Source: JAAZKI01 sp012799905
Lineage (GTDB): Bacteria > Verrucomicrobiota > Lentisphaeria > Oligosphaerales > Oligosphaeraceae
Direction of reading: 5' to 3'
Length of the DNA: 64,000 nt
NCBI GenBank assembly: GCA_050949415.1
Contig: JBMNFR010000016.1
Location: forward strand, 186,001-250,000
Within the stretch, counting starts at the first letter, position 1, and the number at the start of each line of letters is the position of its first letter. The notes under the pieces were generated by a model, which was not told the origin of the DNA, did not search any database, and saw only the letters and a program-made list of their open reading frames with translations. Position numbers and translations under genes: made by a program. Below, piece after piece: positions 43,697 to 52,841 of the stretch.

Positions 43697-45139
43697 TCAC
43701 ACTCCTTGGAAGCCCATTTTGCCGGGGTTCATGATGTTATTGGGATCGAGGGTCTTTTTGATGCCTTCGAGGACGTTGAAGGCCGGCCCGTAGAGGTCTC
43801 GCATGATGCGGCCGAGCTTGAGTCCGACGCCGTGGTGTTCATTGATGACACCGCCGTTTTTAATGGCAGCGCGGATGGCGGCATCCCAGATGCGGTTATA
43901 GAGGGCGACGGCGACGGCGGCGTCCTGCGGCGGCTTCTCAATGATGAAGCGCGCGTAGAGCATGCAGCCCCAGTCATACCAGTGGGAGAAGTGGCCGATG
44001 TAGTTGGCCTCCGGGCAATGCTTATTGACAGCCTCTTTCATAGCCCAGTAGACATTTTCGATATTGGCGAAGGTGGCCACGGTATCAAGGGTGCCGAAGG
44101 CCTGGGGCATTTGGAATGTGTATGGCGGGTAGTAGAACTTGTAGCGCTGGTCCCACCATGTCTGGCCCCCCTCGGTGCCGAGGTCTTCAACAGCAGTTTC
44201 CTCGCAGATAGCGACGGCTTTTTTCATTTGCAAGTCAACGATGTCCTCTTCGCCGTCAAAACCGAAGACGAGGTAAGCGCCCTTCCGTTCGATGCCGAGA
44301 ACGCGTTTGATGATACTGATGGTCGAAGCGTGGTCATAGAGGCGGATGACGCTGGGCTGGAGGCGTTTGGCCATGAGCTTCTCGCCGGCGACCATGCCGC
44401 TGTGTAAATCCGAGAAGAGATATGCGTGGAATTTGCGGACTGCCGGTTGAGGGTGGATTTTCATAGTCGCCTTGGTGACGACGCCGAGGGTGCCCTCGCT
44501 GCCTAAGAACACCTGGGCGAGGTCCGGGCCGGAGGCGTGTCGCGGCACGGGCAGCGTATTGATGATTTCGCCCGTGGGGGTGACCACTTCCATGCTCATG
44601 ATCATGTCCTCGATTTTGCCATATCGGGTGCTGAGCACGCCGGTGCCGCGGTGGGCGATGAAGCCGCCGAGGGTGGCGCAGTTGCCGGAAGCCGGGAAAT
44701 GCATGGTGCTGAAGCCGGCTTTCTGCACTTCCCATTCCAGATGCTGCATGATGATGCCGGCTTCAGCGGTGACCGTCAACGACACCGGGTCGATTTCCAG
44801 AACCTTGTTGAGGCGCTTGGTGTCGAGGCAGATGCCGCCGTACATGGGCAGGGCGCCGCCTTGTGAGCCGGAGCCGCCGCCCCAGGGAGTGACAGGGATT
44901 TTGTGGGTGTTGGCGATCTTGAGAATCTCGGCGACCTCCTCGGTGCTGCCGGGGTGCACGATAAAGGTCGGCACCTGCGGCTTGAGGCCGCGGTCGTGCC
45001 AGACTTCGGGCACCCAGTAATAATCAATGGAGTGGGCGAGCTTCTCAGAGCAGTCGGTCTGAACATTGTCATCACCGACTGCCCAAGTAAGCTCGCTGCG
45101 GAGCATTTCGTAGGAATACGAGTCGCGTTGTGTCAGCAT
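43697..45139 (-). CDS. FAD-linked 2-hydroxy-acid oxidase (GlcD/alkyl-DHAP synthase-like)
   Basis: 480 residues with the PCMH-type FAD fold. The FAD-binding loops are PWGGGSGSQGGALP and GNCATLGGFIAHRGTGVLS; the C-terminal EHHGVGLKLGRIM holds the active-site histidines. The whole resembles D-lactate/glycolate oxidase subunit GlcD and the related alkyldihydroxyacetone-phosphate synthases; the EHHGVG motif leans slightly to the latter, but a partner Fe-S protein directly downstream (5 bases) favours dehydrogenation of a 2-hydroxy acid. The likely role in this operon is to oxidise lactate or a similar acid left after sugar cleavage. The substrate is inferred only. Confidence 0.85.
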   Translation of the reverse strand: MLTQRDSYSYEMLRSELTWAVGDDNVQTDCSEKLAHSIDYYWVPEVWHDRGLKPQVPTFIVHPGSTEEVAEILKIANTHKIPVTPWGGGSGSQGGALPMYGGICLDTKRLNKVLEIDPVSLTVTAEAGIIMQHLEWEVQKAGFSTMHFPASGNCATLGGFIAHRGTGVLSTRYGKIEDMIMSMEVVTPTGEIINTLPVPRHASGPDLAQVFLGSEGTLGVVTKATMKIHPQPAVRKFHAYLFSDLHSGMVAGEKLMAKRLQPSVIRLYDHASTISIIKRVLGIERKGAYLVFGFDGEEDIVDLQMKKAVAICEETAVEDLGTEGGQTWWDQRYKFYYPPYTFQMPQAFGTLDTVATFANIENVYWAMKEAVNKHCPEANYIGHFSHWYDWGCMLYARFIIEKPPQDAAVAVALYNRIWDAAIRAAIKNGGVINEHHGVGLKLGRIMRDLYGPAFNVLEGIKKTLDPNNIMNPGKMGFQGV

Positions 45140-45240
45140 AACTGTGGTTCCTTTGGGGTAGAGGTATGAGTGCGGAGAGGTTAGAGGTTATAAGTGAATT
45201 GCCAGTCCAGAAACGGTCGTGTTCCATCGTGGCTATTGGC

Positions 45241-46749
45241 TTACATCTCGGCGTACACTGGTGCGAGGGCGTCATGCAAGCGTCGATAAAGGACGAATTT
45301 CTGTTCGTAGAAAGCGGCCTGACTGCGGTCAGGTTCGAGTTGGCGAGCGACTTTCAGACTGCGGCGGATGGCGGTTTCCGCATCAGGGAAGACGCCGATG
45401 CCGACGCCGGCAAGGAGAGCGCTGCCAAAGGACGCGTCGCAGGAGGCCGGCACAGAGCAGGGCGCCTGGAAAAGATCGCAAAGGATGCGGCTCCAGAGGC
45501 GGCTTTTAGCGCCGCCGCCAATGAGGATGTACTCCTTGACAGGCAGTTGCATTTCATCAATGGTGCGGTGACAATCCTTGAGCGAATAGGCGACGCCTTC
45601 GAGGATGGCGCGGTTGAGGTCGCCGCGACTGGTGCCCATGCTCATGCCGGTGAAACTGCCGCGCAGCTTGGGGTCCCAGTAGGGCGACCGTTCACCGCTG
45701 AGGTAGGGGTGGAAGAAGACGCCGTTGGCGCCAGGCGGCGACGCCTCGGCTTGGCGGTCCATGAGCTCATAGACATTGACGCCGCTGGCCTCGGCCTCAA
45801 GTTTTTCCTCGGCGCAGGCCAAATCGCGGAACCAACGTTGGCAGATGGCGGCTGCATTGGTGGCTGTGACCGTGTACCACATGCCGGGAATGACGTGGGA
45901 GTAGGTGAGGGTGGCTGGATGAGGATGGGCCTCGGCGGTCATGACGTTGACATTGCCGGCAGTGGCCAGCTTGATGATGCACTGGCCAGGCTCAATGGCG
46001 CCGGCGGCATAGTCTTCGACAGCCGAATCGCTGGTGCCCATGACGACTGGCGTGCTGGCGGGAAGGCCAGTGGCCTTGGCAGCCTCAGCGGTAATCTTGC
46101 CAGCGATGTCAGTGATATCGCCGATGGACGGCAGCAGAGCGCTGCTGAAGCCAGCCAGCTCGCAGAGTTCGTCTGACCAGCGCTGTTGCTTCATGTCGTA
46201 GAAGAGGGTGCCCTGGCATTCAATGCGATCGGTCGCCAACTCGCCGCAGAGAAGAAAACGGATGTAGTCCTTGACAAAGGAGATATGCCGCAGGCGGCTC
46301 ATGTTTTCCGGCTCATGGCGTTTAAGCCAGAGCATTTGCGGCAGAGTCCAGGTCGGGGTGGGCATCTGGTAGCCTATGGCGAAAATTTTATCGCCGGCTT
46401 TTTCCATCAATTCGCGGCTTTCCGCGGCGCTGCGCTGATCCGTCCAGATGATGGTTGGGCGAATCACCCGGAGTTGTTCATCAAGGAGGACAGCGCCGTG
46501 GGTGTAGCTATCCATGGCGACAGCAGCGACGCGGGCGTTTTGCCAGACTGGCCGCTGTTGGAGGCGGGCGAGGGTTTCGCACATGACACGCCACCAATCG
46601 GCAGGGTCTTGCTCTGACCAGCCTGGATGAGGGTGGGAACTGGGATATTCGCCGGAAAGACTGTCGAGGACTTCGCCTTGGCAGTCGGTAATGGTGATTT
46701 TGCAGCCGCCGGTGCCGAAGTCAATGCCGATAAGAATGTCGTGCTTCAT
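45241..46749 (-). CDS. FGGY-family carbohydrate kinase (xylulokinase-like)
   Basis: 502 residues. The N-terminal phosphate-binding loop reads GIDFGTGGCKITITD, followed by WSEQDPADWW, and IWTDQRS with the catalytic Asp region; the C-terminal half has GTSDSAVEDYAAGAI, the FGGY signature region and GGGAKSRLWSRILCDLF. The pattern fits the xylulokinase branch (XylB), but FGGY substrates are not reliably told from sequence; L-fuculose, D-ribulose or a related ketose are possible. In the operon it follows an isomerase, as in pentose and deoxyhexose pathways where the ketose formed is phosphorylated next. Gap to the upstream IolB-like gene is 90 bases. Confidence 0.88.
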   Translation of the reverse strand: MKHDILIGIDFGTGGCKITITDCQGEVLDSLSGEYPSSHPHPGWSEQDPADWWRVMCETLARLQQRPVWQNARVAAVAMDSYTHGAVLLDEQLRVIRPTIIWTDQRSAAESRELMEKAGDKIFAIGYQMPTPTWTLPQMLWLKRHEPENMSRLRHISFVKDYIRFLLCGELATDRIECQGTLFYDMKQQRWSDELCELAGFSSALLPSIGDITDIAGKITAEAAKATGLPASTPVVMGTSDSAVEDYAAGAIEPGQCIIKLATAGNVNVMTAEAHPHPATLTYSHVIPGMWYTVTATNAAAICQRWFRDLACAEEKLEAEASGVNVYELMDRQAEASPPGANGVFFHPYLSGERSPYWDPKLRGSFTGMSMGTSRGDLNRAILEGVAYSLKDCHRTIDEMQLPVKEYILIGGGAKSRLWSRILCDLFQAPCSVPASCDASFGSALLAGVGIGVFPDAETAIRRSLKVARQLEPDRSQAAFYEQKFVLYRRLHDALAPVYAEM

Positions 46750-46839
46750 GGTGCTGTATTCTGAGTATGGAGAGTGAACAAGGTTCCCTGGCCGCTGCGA
46801 CTGGTGCAGCGGCCGGGGAGACTCTAGGCCGGGTGCGCT

Positions 46840-47631
46840 TTATTTGGCGACCCAACTGTGAGCCGGGTCCTGCACAGACACAAATCTGCGGTTGACTGCG
46901 CCGGCCATGACCCACAGATAATACATCTCGTAGCCAGGAGCGCCGATGACAGGATGATAGCCGCGGGGAATCAGCGTGGTGTCATTTTCTTCGACGGTGT
47001 AGGTCACGTCAAGGCTGCGGTCGTCCGTGTAAATCTTCTGGATGCCATAGCCCTGGAATGGCTTGAAGCGGAAGAAGTACACTTCCTCCATATCGACCTC
47101 GACGGGCGGGTTGTCAAAGTCATGGCGGTGGGGCGGATAACTTGCATGGCGGCCGTCTTTGACAAAGGCCTCGCCAATGTAGAAATGCGCCGAGGGGAAT
47201 TTCTCAGTGAGCATGAGATAGGCTGTGCGTTCATAGCTGCCCTTGCCGATATCGCTGGCAATGACCTGGTCAGGTGTGATGACGTAGGCGTCGGTCTTGA
47301 ACGTGGAAGGACTGGCGGCCCAGGCAATGTCCACGGGCCCCAGCGCAATGATTTCGTAGGCGGTGTTGCAGGGGATGTACACCGTATGCGGCTTGCCGGA
47401 GAAGACATCCAGGCGTTCGCCGACAGAAGCGAATTCAAAGCCATCGCCCTTGACGGCACACTTGCCGCCGAGGATGACCAGGGCAATCTCGAAGCCGCCG
47501 CTGTTGGCGGCAAAACGCTGCTTGTCCGCCAGGTTGATGATGGCGAATTCAGTGAGCTTGAGCTCGCCGTCGCCGAGGCTGGAGATTTTGTTGAAACCGG
47601 GCTTCATGGCGCATTTGACTTTGTATTCCAT
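46840..47631 (-). CDS. 5-deoxy-glucuronate isomerase family protein (IolB-like)
   Basis: 263 residues of the bicupin KduI/IolB superfamily. The metal-binding block PPHRHDFDNPP followed by MEEVYFFRFKPFQGYGIQ is the diagnostic IolB region, and DTTLIPRGYHPVIGAPGY closes the second cupin; length agrees with IolB. IolB converts 5-deoxy-glucuronate to 5-dehydro-2-deoxy-gluconate in inositol breakdown. No iolD, iolE, iolG or iolJ is in the operon, so either those lie elsewhere or the protein isomerises another uronate or sugar. Its place between GH4 and the FGGY kinase supports a role in the same pathway. Confidence 0.88.
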   Translation of the reverse strand: MEYKVKCAMKPGFNKISSLGDGELKLTEFAIINLADKQRFAANSGGFEIALVILGGKCAVKGDGFEFASVGERLDVFSGKPHTVYIPCNTAYEIIALGPVDIAWAASPSTFKTDAYVITPDQVIASDIGKGSYERTAYLMLTEKFPSAHFYIGEAFVKDGRHASYPPHRHDFDNPPVEVDMEEVYFFRFKPFQGYGIQKIYTDDRSLDVTYTVEENDTTLIPRGYHPVIGAPGYEMYYLWVMAGAVNRRFVSVQDPAHSWVAK

Positions 47632-47678
47632 GATGATGTCCTTTTGCTTGAGGTTGTGGTTATTAGGGCGAAGAATGT

Positions 47679-49025
47679 TTAGTTGTATTGGGGCAGACGG
47701 TCGCCGTGGGCAGCGATCATCTCATCGACCATCTTGATGATGTCGTCAAGCGAGAGTTCGGCGGAAGTGTGGGGGTCAAGCATGGCCGCGTGGTAGATGG
47801 CCTCTTTCTTGCGCGTGACAATCGCGTCAATCGTGAGCAGCTGGGTGTTGATGTTGGTCATGTTCAGGGCGGCGCATTGCGTGGGCAGAGGCCCGAAATA
47901 CGTGCCTTGGACGCCATTGCCGTCCACCAGGCAAGGCACTTCGACAACGGCGTTGCTTGGCAGGTTGTCAATCAGGCCATGATTGAGCACGTTGCCAGCG
48001 ATGCGGTGGGGTTGGTTGGTGACAATGGCATTCATGATGCCGCAACCGAATTCGTTGCTCATCTTGTGCGTGAGTACGTGATTCTCGCAGATTTCCTTGT
48101 ATTGCTTTTCCCGGTTGGCAAAAATCTGGCGGCAGCGGTTCGGCGATGCATCCAGGGGGATGTTGTACTCATCGACCAGTTCCGGATACTGGCGTTTGAT
48201 CCAGTAGGGCTGGTATTCCGCGCTGTGTTCGCTCGATTCGGTGACGTAGTAGCCGAACTTGCGCATGATTTCCAGGCGGACCATGTTCGCGCTCTTTTCG
48301 CCCTTGGGCGCTTGGCGCCAAGCATCAAGTTTCCGGAAAGCGATGTCCTTGATCTCAGGATAGATATCGCGGCCATTTTCGGTTAGTTCGAGCAGCCACG
48401 CCTGGTGGTTGATGCCGCCGATGCGAGACCTGAGCTTGTCCAGGCAATACCTGTCATTGAGTTCAAGAGTGTTGAGCAGACCTCTGACGCAGGATTGCAC
48501 GGAGTGGCAAAGGCCAACCGTGCGGATGGGCGTATAGCGAAGCATGAAGCCGGTGAGGGCGCACATGGGGTTGGTGTAGTTAAGAAACCACACATTAGGG
48601 CAGACTTCGGCCATGTCTTCGGCAAAGTCCTGCATGGCGTAGCCGCTGCCCAGGGCGCGGAAGAGTCCGCCAATGCCGATGGTATCAGCAATAGTCTGGC
48701 GCAGGCCGTACTTCGTCGGTATCGCGAAGTCAATCGCCTCGGAGATAGTGTAGTCCCAGACGCGGATGGCGTTGATGGCAAAGTCGGCGCCGCGCAGAGC
48801 CTCCTTGCGGTTTTCAACGCCGCAGTGCGTGGTGATGGTGGCGCGTTCCTGGTTGATGTTCTTGTTCAGGGTGCGCAGCATCACTTCGGATTCATGGAGA
48901 CGCTGGGGGTTGATGTCGTAGAGAGCGACGTGGGCGTCCTGCAGGGCCGCAGTGCAGAAAGCGTCGCCAATGATGTTTTTGACGAAGCTCGTACTGCCCG
49001 CGCCCAAGAATGTGATTTTTGTCAT
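47679..49025 (-). CDS. Family 4 glycoside hydrolase (alpha-galactosidase-like)
   Basis: 448 residues. GH4 enzymes cleave glycosides by an NAD- and metal-dependent oxidation-elimination mechanism in the cytoplasm. The Rossmann loop reads ITFLGAGSTSFVKNI, the metal-binding cysteine motif is LCHSVQ and the histidine motif GGINHQAW. A CHS motif is, from the literature as I recall it, the mark of the MelA alpha-galactosidase group, while alpha-glucuronidases carry CHG and phospho-glucosidases CDMP/CN. Glucuronide or galacturonide substrates cannot be excluded given the IolB neighbour. The gap to the upstream gene is 42 bases. Confidence 0.9.
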   Translation of the reverse strand: MTKITFLGAGSTSFVKNIIGDAFCTAALQDAHVALYDINPQRLHESEVMLRTLNKNINQERATITTHCGVENRKEALRGADFAINAIRVWDYTISEAIDFAIPTKYGLRQTIADTIGIGGLFRALGSGYAMQDFAEDMAEVCPNVWFLNYTNPMCALTGFMLRYTPIRTVGLCHSVQSCVRGLLNTLELNDRYCLDKLRSRIGGINHQAWLLELTENGRDIYPEIKDIAFRKLDAWRQAPKGEKSANMVRLEIMRKFGYYVTESSEHSAEYQPYWIKRQYPELVDEYNIPLDASPNRCRQIFANREKQYKEICENHVLTHKMSNEFGCGIMNAIVTNQPHRIAGNVLNHGLIDNLPSNAVVEVPCLVDGNGVQGTYFGPLPTQCAALNMTNINTQLLTIDAIVTRKKEAIYHAAMLDPHTSAELSLDDIIKMVDEMIAAHGDRLPQYN

Positions 49026-49067
49026 TGATCCGCTAATGCCTTCTCTGGAAGTGATTATTGACTGTCC

Positions 49068-50420
49068 TTAGAATTCAAGCAGTTCGATGTTCATGATGCG
49101 GGCGAATTCACGCAGGTGATGGGCGATATCGCCGTAGGCAACGACGTAGTGATGCTCAAAGCCGTTGTAGATGATCTTGTTGATCAGCTCACGCACGTTG
49201 CCCTTGAACATGACCTTGAGGGGATTCGAGCGCAGGCACTGCTCTGTATCAACCGCCTCGCCGCTGAACATCATCAGGCGGAAGCCGCCATCGCGATTCT
49301 CGCCCAGGCGGCAGATAGTGACCTTGCCAGGCTTCAACGGGAATTCAACCGCGACGCCCTTCTTGCCGCCGCCGTCAATCACCGGATGCTTGCGGATGCA
49401 GGGCTTGAAGTCGGGGTGACTGAGGCAGGTCGGCGCCGCGCCGCAATGCCAGAAGATGGCCGAGTTCTCCTTCTCGTCAAAGATGACCAGGTCGGCAAAG
49501 AAGGTCTTGCTGTCGGAGAAATTTTCGCCGAGGGTCATGGCAATGGCGCCATAGACGTCGCCTTCGCAGGCGGTGGCGCATTCATGGCCAGTGAGGCAGC
49601 CGAGCAGGTGGCAGACGCCAATGCCGTAAAGGTCGCTGAATTCAGGCCAGCAGCGGACGGCCCAGGCGTCAATGCGGTACTTCTTGCGCAACTGGCAGAA
49701 GGCGGCGTAGAGTTCTACGGCCAGGTTGAGTTCTTCGTCCGTGATGTCGCCCTGCTTGGCGTTGTCAAGGACGTCCTTGCGGGCTTCGGGCAGGTCCTTG
49801 CCTTTGAGGGCGCGGGCCGTGTCAACCAGTTCGAGCATGGTGATGTTTTCCACTTCAACGCCGAACTTCTCGCGCAGCAGCATTTCATTGAAGGTCGAGG
49901 TGAAGAAGCCGGGGACGCGGCCGCCGACAGAGCCGACGCGGAAGCCTTTCAACTGCTTGATGCTGGCAAAGACTTTCAGTTCTTCCTTCATTTCAGCCAT
50001 GGCCTGGTCAATGTTGCCGTACACGAAAGCGTAGGGATGGTTGACGCGCCAGAGGTGATTAGCGGTCATGTTGCTGGCGCAGAAGCTGTTGGCTTCAAGG
50101 CGGTAAGCAGGGGTGCGGTAGGGCTGTTCCGGTGTTGACCAGAGAATCACTGGCACCTCCAGGCGGCGGGCCAAGGACGGGGTGATGGCGCCGAGCGGGA
50201 AGGCGAGGTGATGCACCACCAAGACGTCAATATTGGCCTCTTCGAAGATCGCGCAGGCTTCGTCAGCATCTGTATCGCTGATGATCAGCTTTCCGCTGTC
50301 AACGACCTCGTGGCCGAGGCCCTTGAGAGCTGCCAGGGAATCTTTCAGCTCTTTGCCGAGTCGATCATTGACCCAGCTGCCTTTGCAAAGGGGGAGATAA
50401 CCGAGTTTCAAGGTCTTCAT
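49068..50420 (-). CDS. L-fucose/L-arabinose isomerase-like protein
   Basis: 450 residues. The overall pattern (IDVLVVHHLAFPLGAITP, VILWSTPEQP, FRVGSVGGRVPGF, AVRCWPEFSDLYGIGVCHLL, ACEGDVYGAIAMTL) is that of the L-fucose isomerase superfamily, whose Mn-dependent active site uses a Glu and an Asp plus a C-terminal His. EFSD and EGDVYG are the likely ligands and GFEHHYVVAYGD the C-terminal His region. Many members are not true fucose or arabinose isomerases, so the sugar is open. In this operon it would convert the aldose freed by GH4 to a ketose for the kinases. A 93-base gap separates it from the PfkB gene. Confidence 0.82.
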   Translation of the reverse strand: MKTLKLGYLPLCKGSWVNDRLGKELKDSLAALKGLGHEVVDSGKLIISDTDADEACAIFEEANIDVLVVHHLAFPLGAITPSLARRLEVPVILWSTPEQPYRTPAYRLEANSFCASNMTANHLWRVNHPYAFVYGNIDQAMAEMKEELKVFASIKQLKGFRVGSVGGRVPGFFTSTFNEMLLREKFGVEVENITMLELVDTARALKGKDLPEARKDVLDNAKQGDITDEELNLAVELYAAFCQLRKKYRIDAWAVRCWPEFSDLYGIGVCHLLGCLTGHECATACEGDVYGAIAMTLGENFSDSKTFFADLVIFDEKENSAIFWHCGAAPTCLSHPDFKPCIRKHPVIDGGGKKGVAVEFPLKPGKVTICRLGENRDGGFRLMMFSGEAVDTEQCLRSNPLKVMFKGNVRELINKIIYNGFEHHYVVAYGDIAHHLREFARIMNIELLEF

Positions 50421-50513
50421 GGTGCTTTTCTTTCTCCTGGTTGTTGTGTTTGGAACATCTTGGGAACAAGGAAAATAATGTCATCCGCCGCAGCCCTTTT
50501 GCAGGACAGTGTG

Positions 50514-51419
50514 TTACTTATGCGCTGCCAGCGCTTGCTGCAGGGTCTCTGCGTCAGGAATGCCGGTGCGGCCGCCGAGCTTAGTGCATTTGATGGCTGA
50601 GGTCATGGTCGCCTGCCGCATGCACTCCTGCCAATCGCGGCCGATTTTGATCAGGCTGGCCGCAAAAGCGCCGTGGAAAACATCGCCTGCGCCGGTGGTG
50701 TCACGCACGGCAACAGGAAATATCGGCTGGAAATATTCTTTTTGGCCGTCATAGCCGACGCTGCCTTGATTGCCGAGGGTCACGCCGGTAAAGACTTTCT
50801 TGCCCAGGCCAAAGAAGTGCCGGGCGGCTGCCTGCGGCGTCGCCTCGGGGCAGAGGCGTTGGGCAAACTTCTCTGAGCTGATGACGATGTCTGAGAGCTC
50901 CAGGAGCGTCTCAATACCCGGGACGAATGTGCCAGCGTCCAGCGACACCAGCACGCCGTGCTCGCGGGCAAAACGCGCGGCAGCGATGGCGGCCTGCGTA
51001 TGATGGCCGTCAAGATGGAGAACCTTGGCGCACGCCAGTTGATCCAGGGGGAGTTCAGAAGGGCTTAACGGCGTGACTTCGCCGCTGGACCAGGCAATGC
51101 TGCGCTTGCCGCTTTCACGCTCAATCCAGCAGTACGCAATGGGCGAGGCGCAGTTGACGCGGCGGCGGATGCCGCTGACGTCAACACCGACCGCTTCCAA
51201 GGCTCCGATGATCTGGCCGCCTTGGGCGTCATCGCCGACAGCGCTCCAGAAGGCGCTGGGCACCCCAAGCCGAGACGCAGCGTAAGTGGCCGTCGCCGCC
51301 GGACCGCCGCCTTGTTCCATGCGCTCGTCAATCTTGACTTTGTCATCCAGAGGAATGTGCGGCAGAACACATAGATGATCCCAGCCGCAGTAACCTAAAC
51401 CAATAAATGATACTGACAT
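50514..51419 (-). CDS. PfkB-family sugar kinase
   Basis: 301 residues of the ribokinase fold. Substrate-side motif GGGPAATATYAASRLG, then the C-terminal signature DTTGAGDVFHGAFAASL, which holds the anion hole and the catalytic Asp, and the closing IKCTKLGGRTGIPDAETL. The last motif and the GGGPAATA start resemble the sulfofructose kinase YihV and some ketose kinases; this alone does not fix the substrate. It is the first gene of the seven-gene leftward operon. The start MSVSFIGLG (ATG 51419) is preferred over the upstream codon; GGAG lies about 10 bases before it. A divergent DeoR gene lies 645 bases away. Confidence 0.88.
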   Translation of the reverse strand: MSVSFIGLGYCGWDHLCVLPHIPLDDKVKIDERMEQGGGPAATATYAASRLGVPSAFWSAVGDDAQGGQIIGALEAVGVDVSGIRRRVNCASPIAYCWIERESGKRSIAWSSGEVTPLSPSELPLDQLACAKVLHLDGHHTQAAIAAARFAREHGVLVSLDAGTFVPGIETLLELSDIVISSEKFAQRLCPEATPQAAARHFFGLGKKVFTGVTLGNQGSVGYDGQKEYFQPIFPVAVRDTTGAGDVFHGAFAASLIKIGRDWQECMRQATMTSAIKCTKLGGRTGIPDAETLQQALAAHK

Positions 51420-51459
51420 AAGGACGACGCTCCTACTCGCCGGCAAAAAAAATTGGAAT

Positions 51460-51893
51460 GAACTTAGGCTGGACTATCCGTCCACGACCTATTTTTTTAA
51501 CCACGAAAAACACGAAAGGACACGAAATTTTTGTTTTTTGGGTTGTTGTTGTAACCACTGAACACACGGAATATACGGAAATTTTTGTATATGGTTGTTG
51601 TTCGTCGGGATAGGATTGCATGCGGATTTGCGATTTGGCCTATCGTTTTTTTGACTATTCAGCCTGAACAGCCGGCTGGCGTGGAGAAACACTTCAAGTC
51701 GCCTCCCGCTTGGCCAGAATGACCTGGGGGCCACCCCAACCTCGTAGAGGTGGCACCATGAGTAACCCCAGGTGAAGCGGAGCGGAACCTGGGGGTGAAG
51801 TCCCACCAAGCTTGAGCCTCGGAGAGGCGGCACAAAAGCGTTGACTTGAAGAAAATCTTTCGCAAAAAACAAGAAGTTGGCAGATAGTAGTAA
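51460..51893. repeat. Dispersed element, left copy flanking deoR
   Basis: AACTTAGGCTGGACTATCCG, TTTTTTTAACCACGAAAAAC, ACGGAATATACGGAAATTTT, GGTTGTTGTTCGTCGGGATA, GGCCACCCCAACCTCGTAGA, a hairpin region CCCCAGGTGAAGCGGAGCGG...CCTGGGGG and the tail GAAAATCTTTCGCAAAAAAC then GATAGTAGTA. The match to 52842-53243 is nearly base for base in the same orientation. The remaining part 51894-52064 is AT-rich and holds the deoR upstream region. Confidence 0.9.
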
Positions 51894-52064
51894 GAAAAAT
51901 CATCATATATAAGAATATGCCATAGAAATACCCACTGGCAAACAGAAAAATGATAAATAATCATTAAAATCTCGTTTTTTTGATTGAAAAATCTCATTTA
52001 GTGATAATTTTATTTCATAGAACAGTTTTACTTTGATGTGCCTAACATGACAACAGGTGAAATA

Positions 52065-52841
52065 ATGAGTGCGATTGACGAACGGCAGTTGGCCTTGAGC
52101 GACTATTTGCGCACGGTGCGCTACAGCAGCATTGAGGATTTGGTGACGCGCTTTGGCGTGTCGGTAGCGACGATACACCGCGACCTTGCGGCATTGGTGC
52201 GGACGGGGGCTGTGCGGAAGGTGCATGGCGGCGCCATTAGCACCTTGCCGGAAGCCATGCCGGTTCAGACGTCGGCTTCATCCGGTCAGCGCGACAGCCA
52301 TTTCATCCAGCGCCTGGAGACCAACCAGGCGGCAAAGATGCTCATCGCCGAGCGCGCCGAGCGCAGCATTGTCGCTGGTGACATTGTTTTTTTGGATTCG
52401 TCAACGACTTGTCTGTGCCTGGCGCGCCGCCTGCAATCTTCACGCCTGAACAATTTGAGCATCGTGACCAACTCGGTGTTGATCGCACAGGAATTCTACC
52501 GTTTCCCGCCCCATTTCGTCCTCATGAGCCTTGGCGGCAATTTCAACTGTCAGCTCAATTCCTTTTTAGGCAAGATAACCTTGGAAAATTTGCATCGTCT
52601 GCGCATCACGCGGGCTTTTTATTCTGGCGTCGGGCTGGACGCTGCCGGCTTGAGCACTTACCACGAGGCCCATGCGGATTTTTTGCGTGAAGTGCTGGCT
52701 CTGTCTGAACACAATACGTTGTTGCTGGACTCCAGCAAGTTCAATCGCGCCGGACTTTTCCTGATTTGCAAATTGAATGAGATTGAAGCGTTGATCTCAG
52801 ACCAGCCGCCGCCGCCAGCCTTGAACCGCTGGCACTCATAA
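52065..52841 (+). CDS. DeoR-family transcriptional regulator
   Basis: 258 residues. The N-terminal winged helix reads YLRTVRYSSIEDLVTRFGVS, then VATIHRDLAALVRTGAVRKVHGG, the classical DeoR helix-turn-helix with RxHGG. The C-terminal sensor domain binds phosphosugars: IVAGDIVFLDSSTTCLCLA, NLSIVTNSVLIA, LGGNFN and LLDSSKF are in place. Repressors of this family usually respond to an intermediate of the pathway they control; the divergent seven-gene operon is the natural target. The ATG at 52065 is chosen because AGGTGA lies five bases before it. The gene is enclosed between two ~400-bp direct repeats. Confidence 0.9.
   Translation: MSAIDERQLALSDYLRTVRYSSIEDLVTRFGVSVATIHRDLAALVRTGAVRKVHGGAISTLPEAMPVQTSASSGQRDSHFIQRLETNQAAKMLIAERAERSIVAGDIVFLDSSTTCLCLARRLQSSRLNNLSIVTNSVLIAQEFYRFPPHFVLMSLGGNFNCQLNSFLGKITLENLHRLRITRAFYSGVGLDAAGLSTYHEAHADFLREVLALSEHNTLLLDSSKFNRAGLFLICKLNEIEALISDQPPPPALNRWHS

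Noticed and set aside
42675..51419. Sulfoquinovose (sulfo-EMP) operon
   Set aside because: Only the PfkB end motif and a DeoR regulator agree; no YihT-type aldolase, transaldolase, GH31 sulfoquinovosidase or sulfonate exporter is present.
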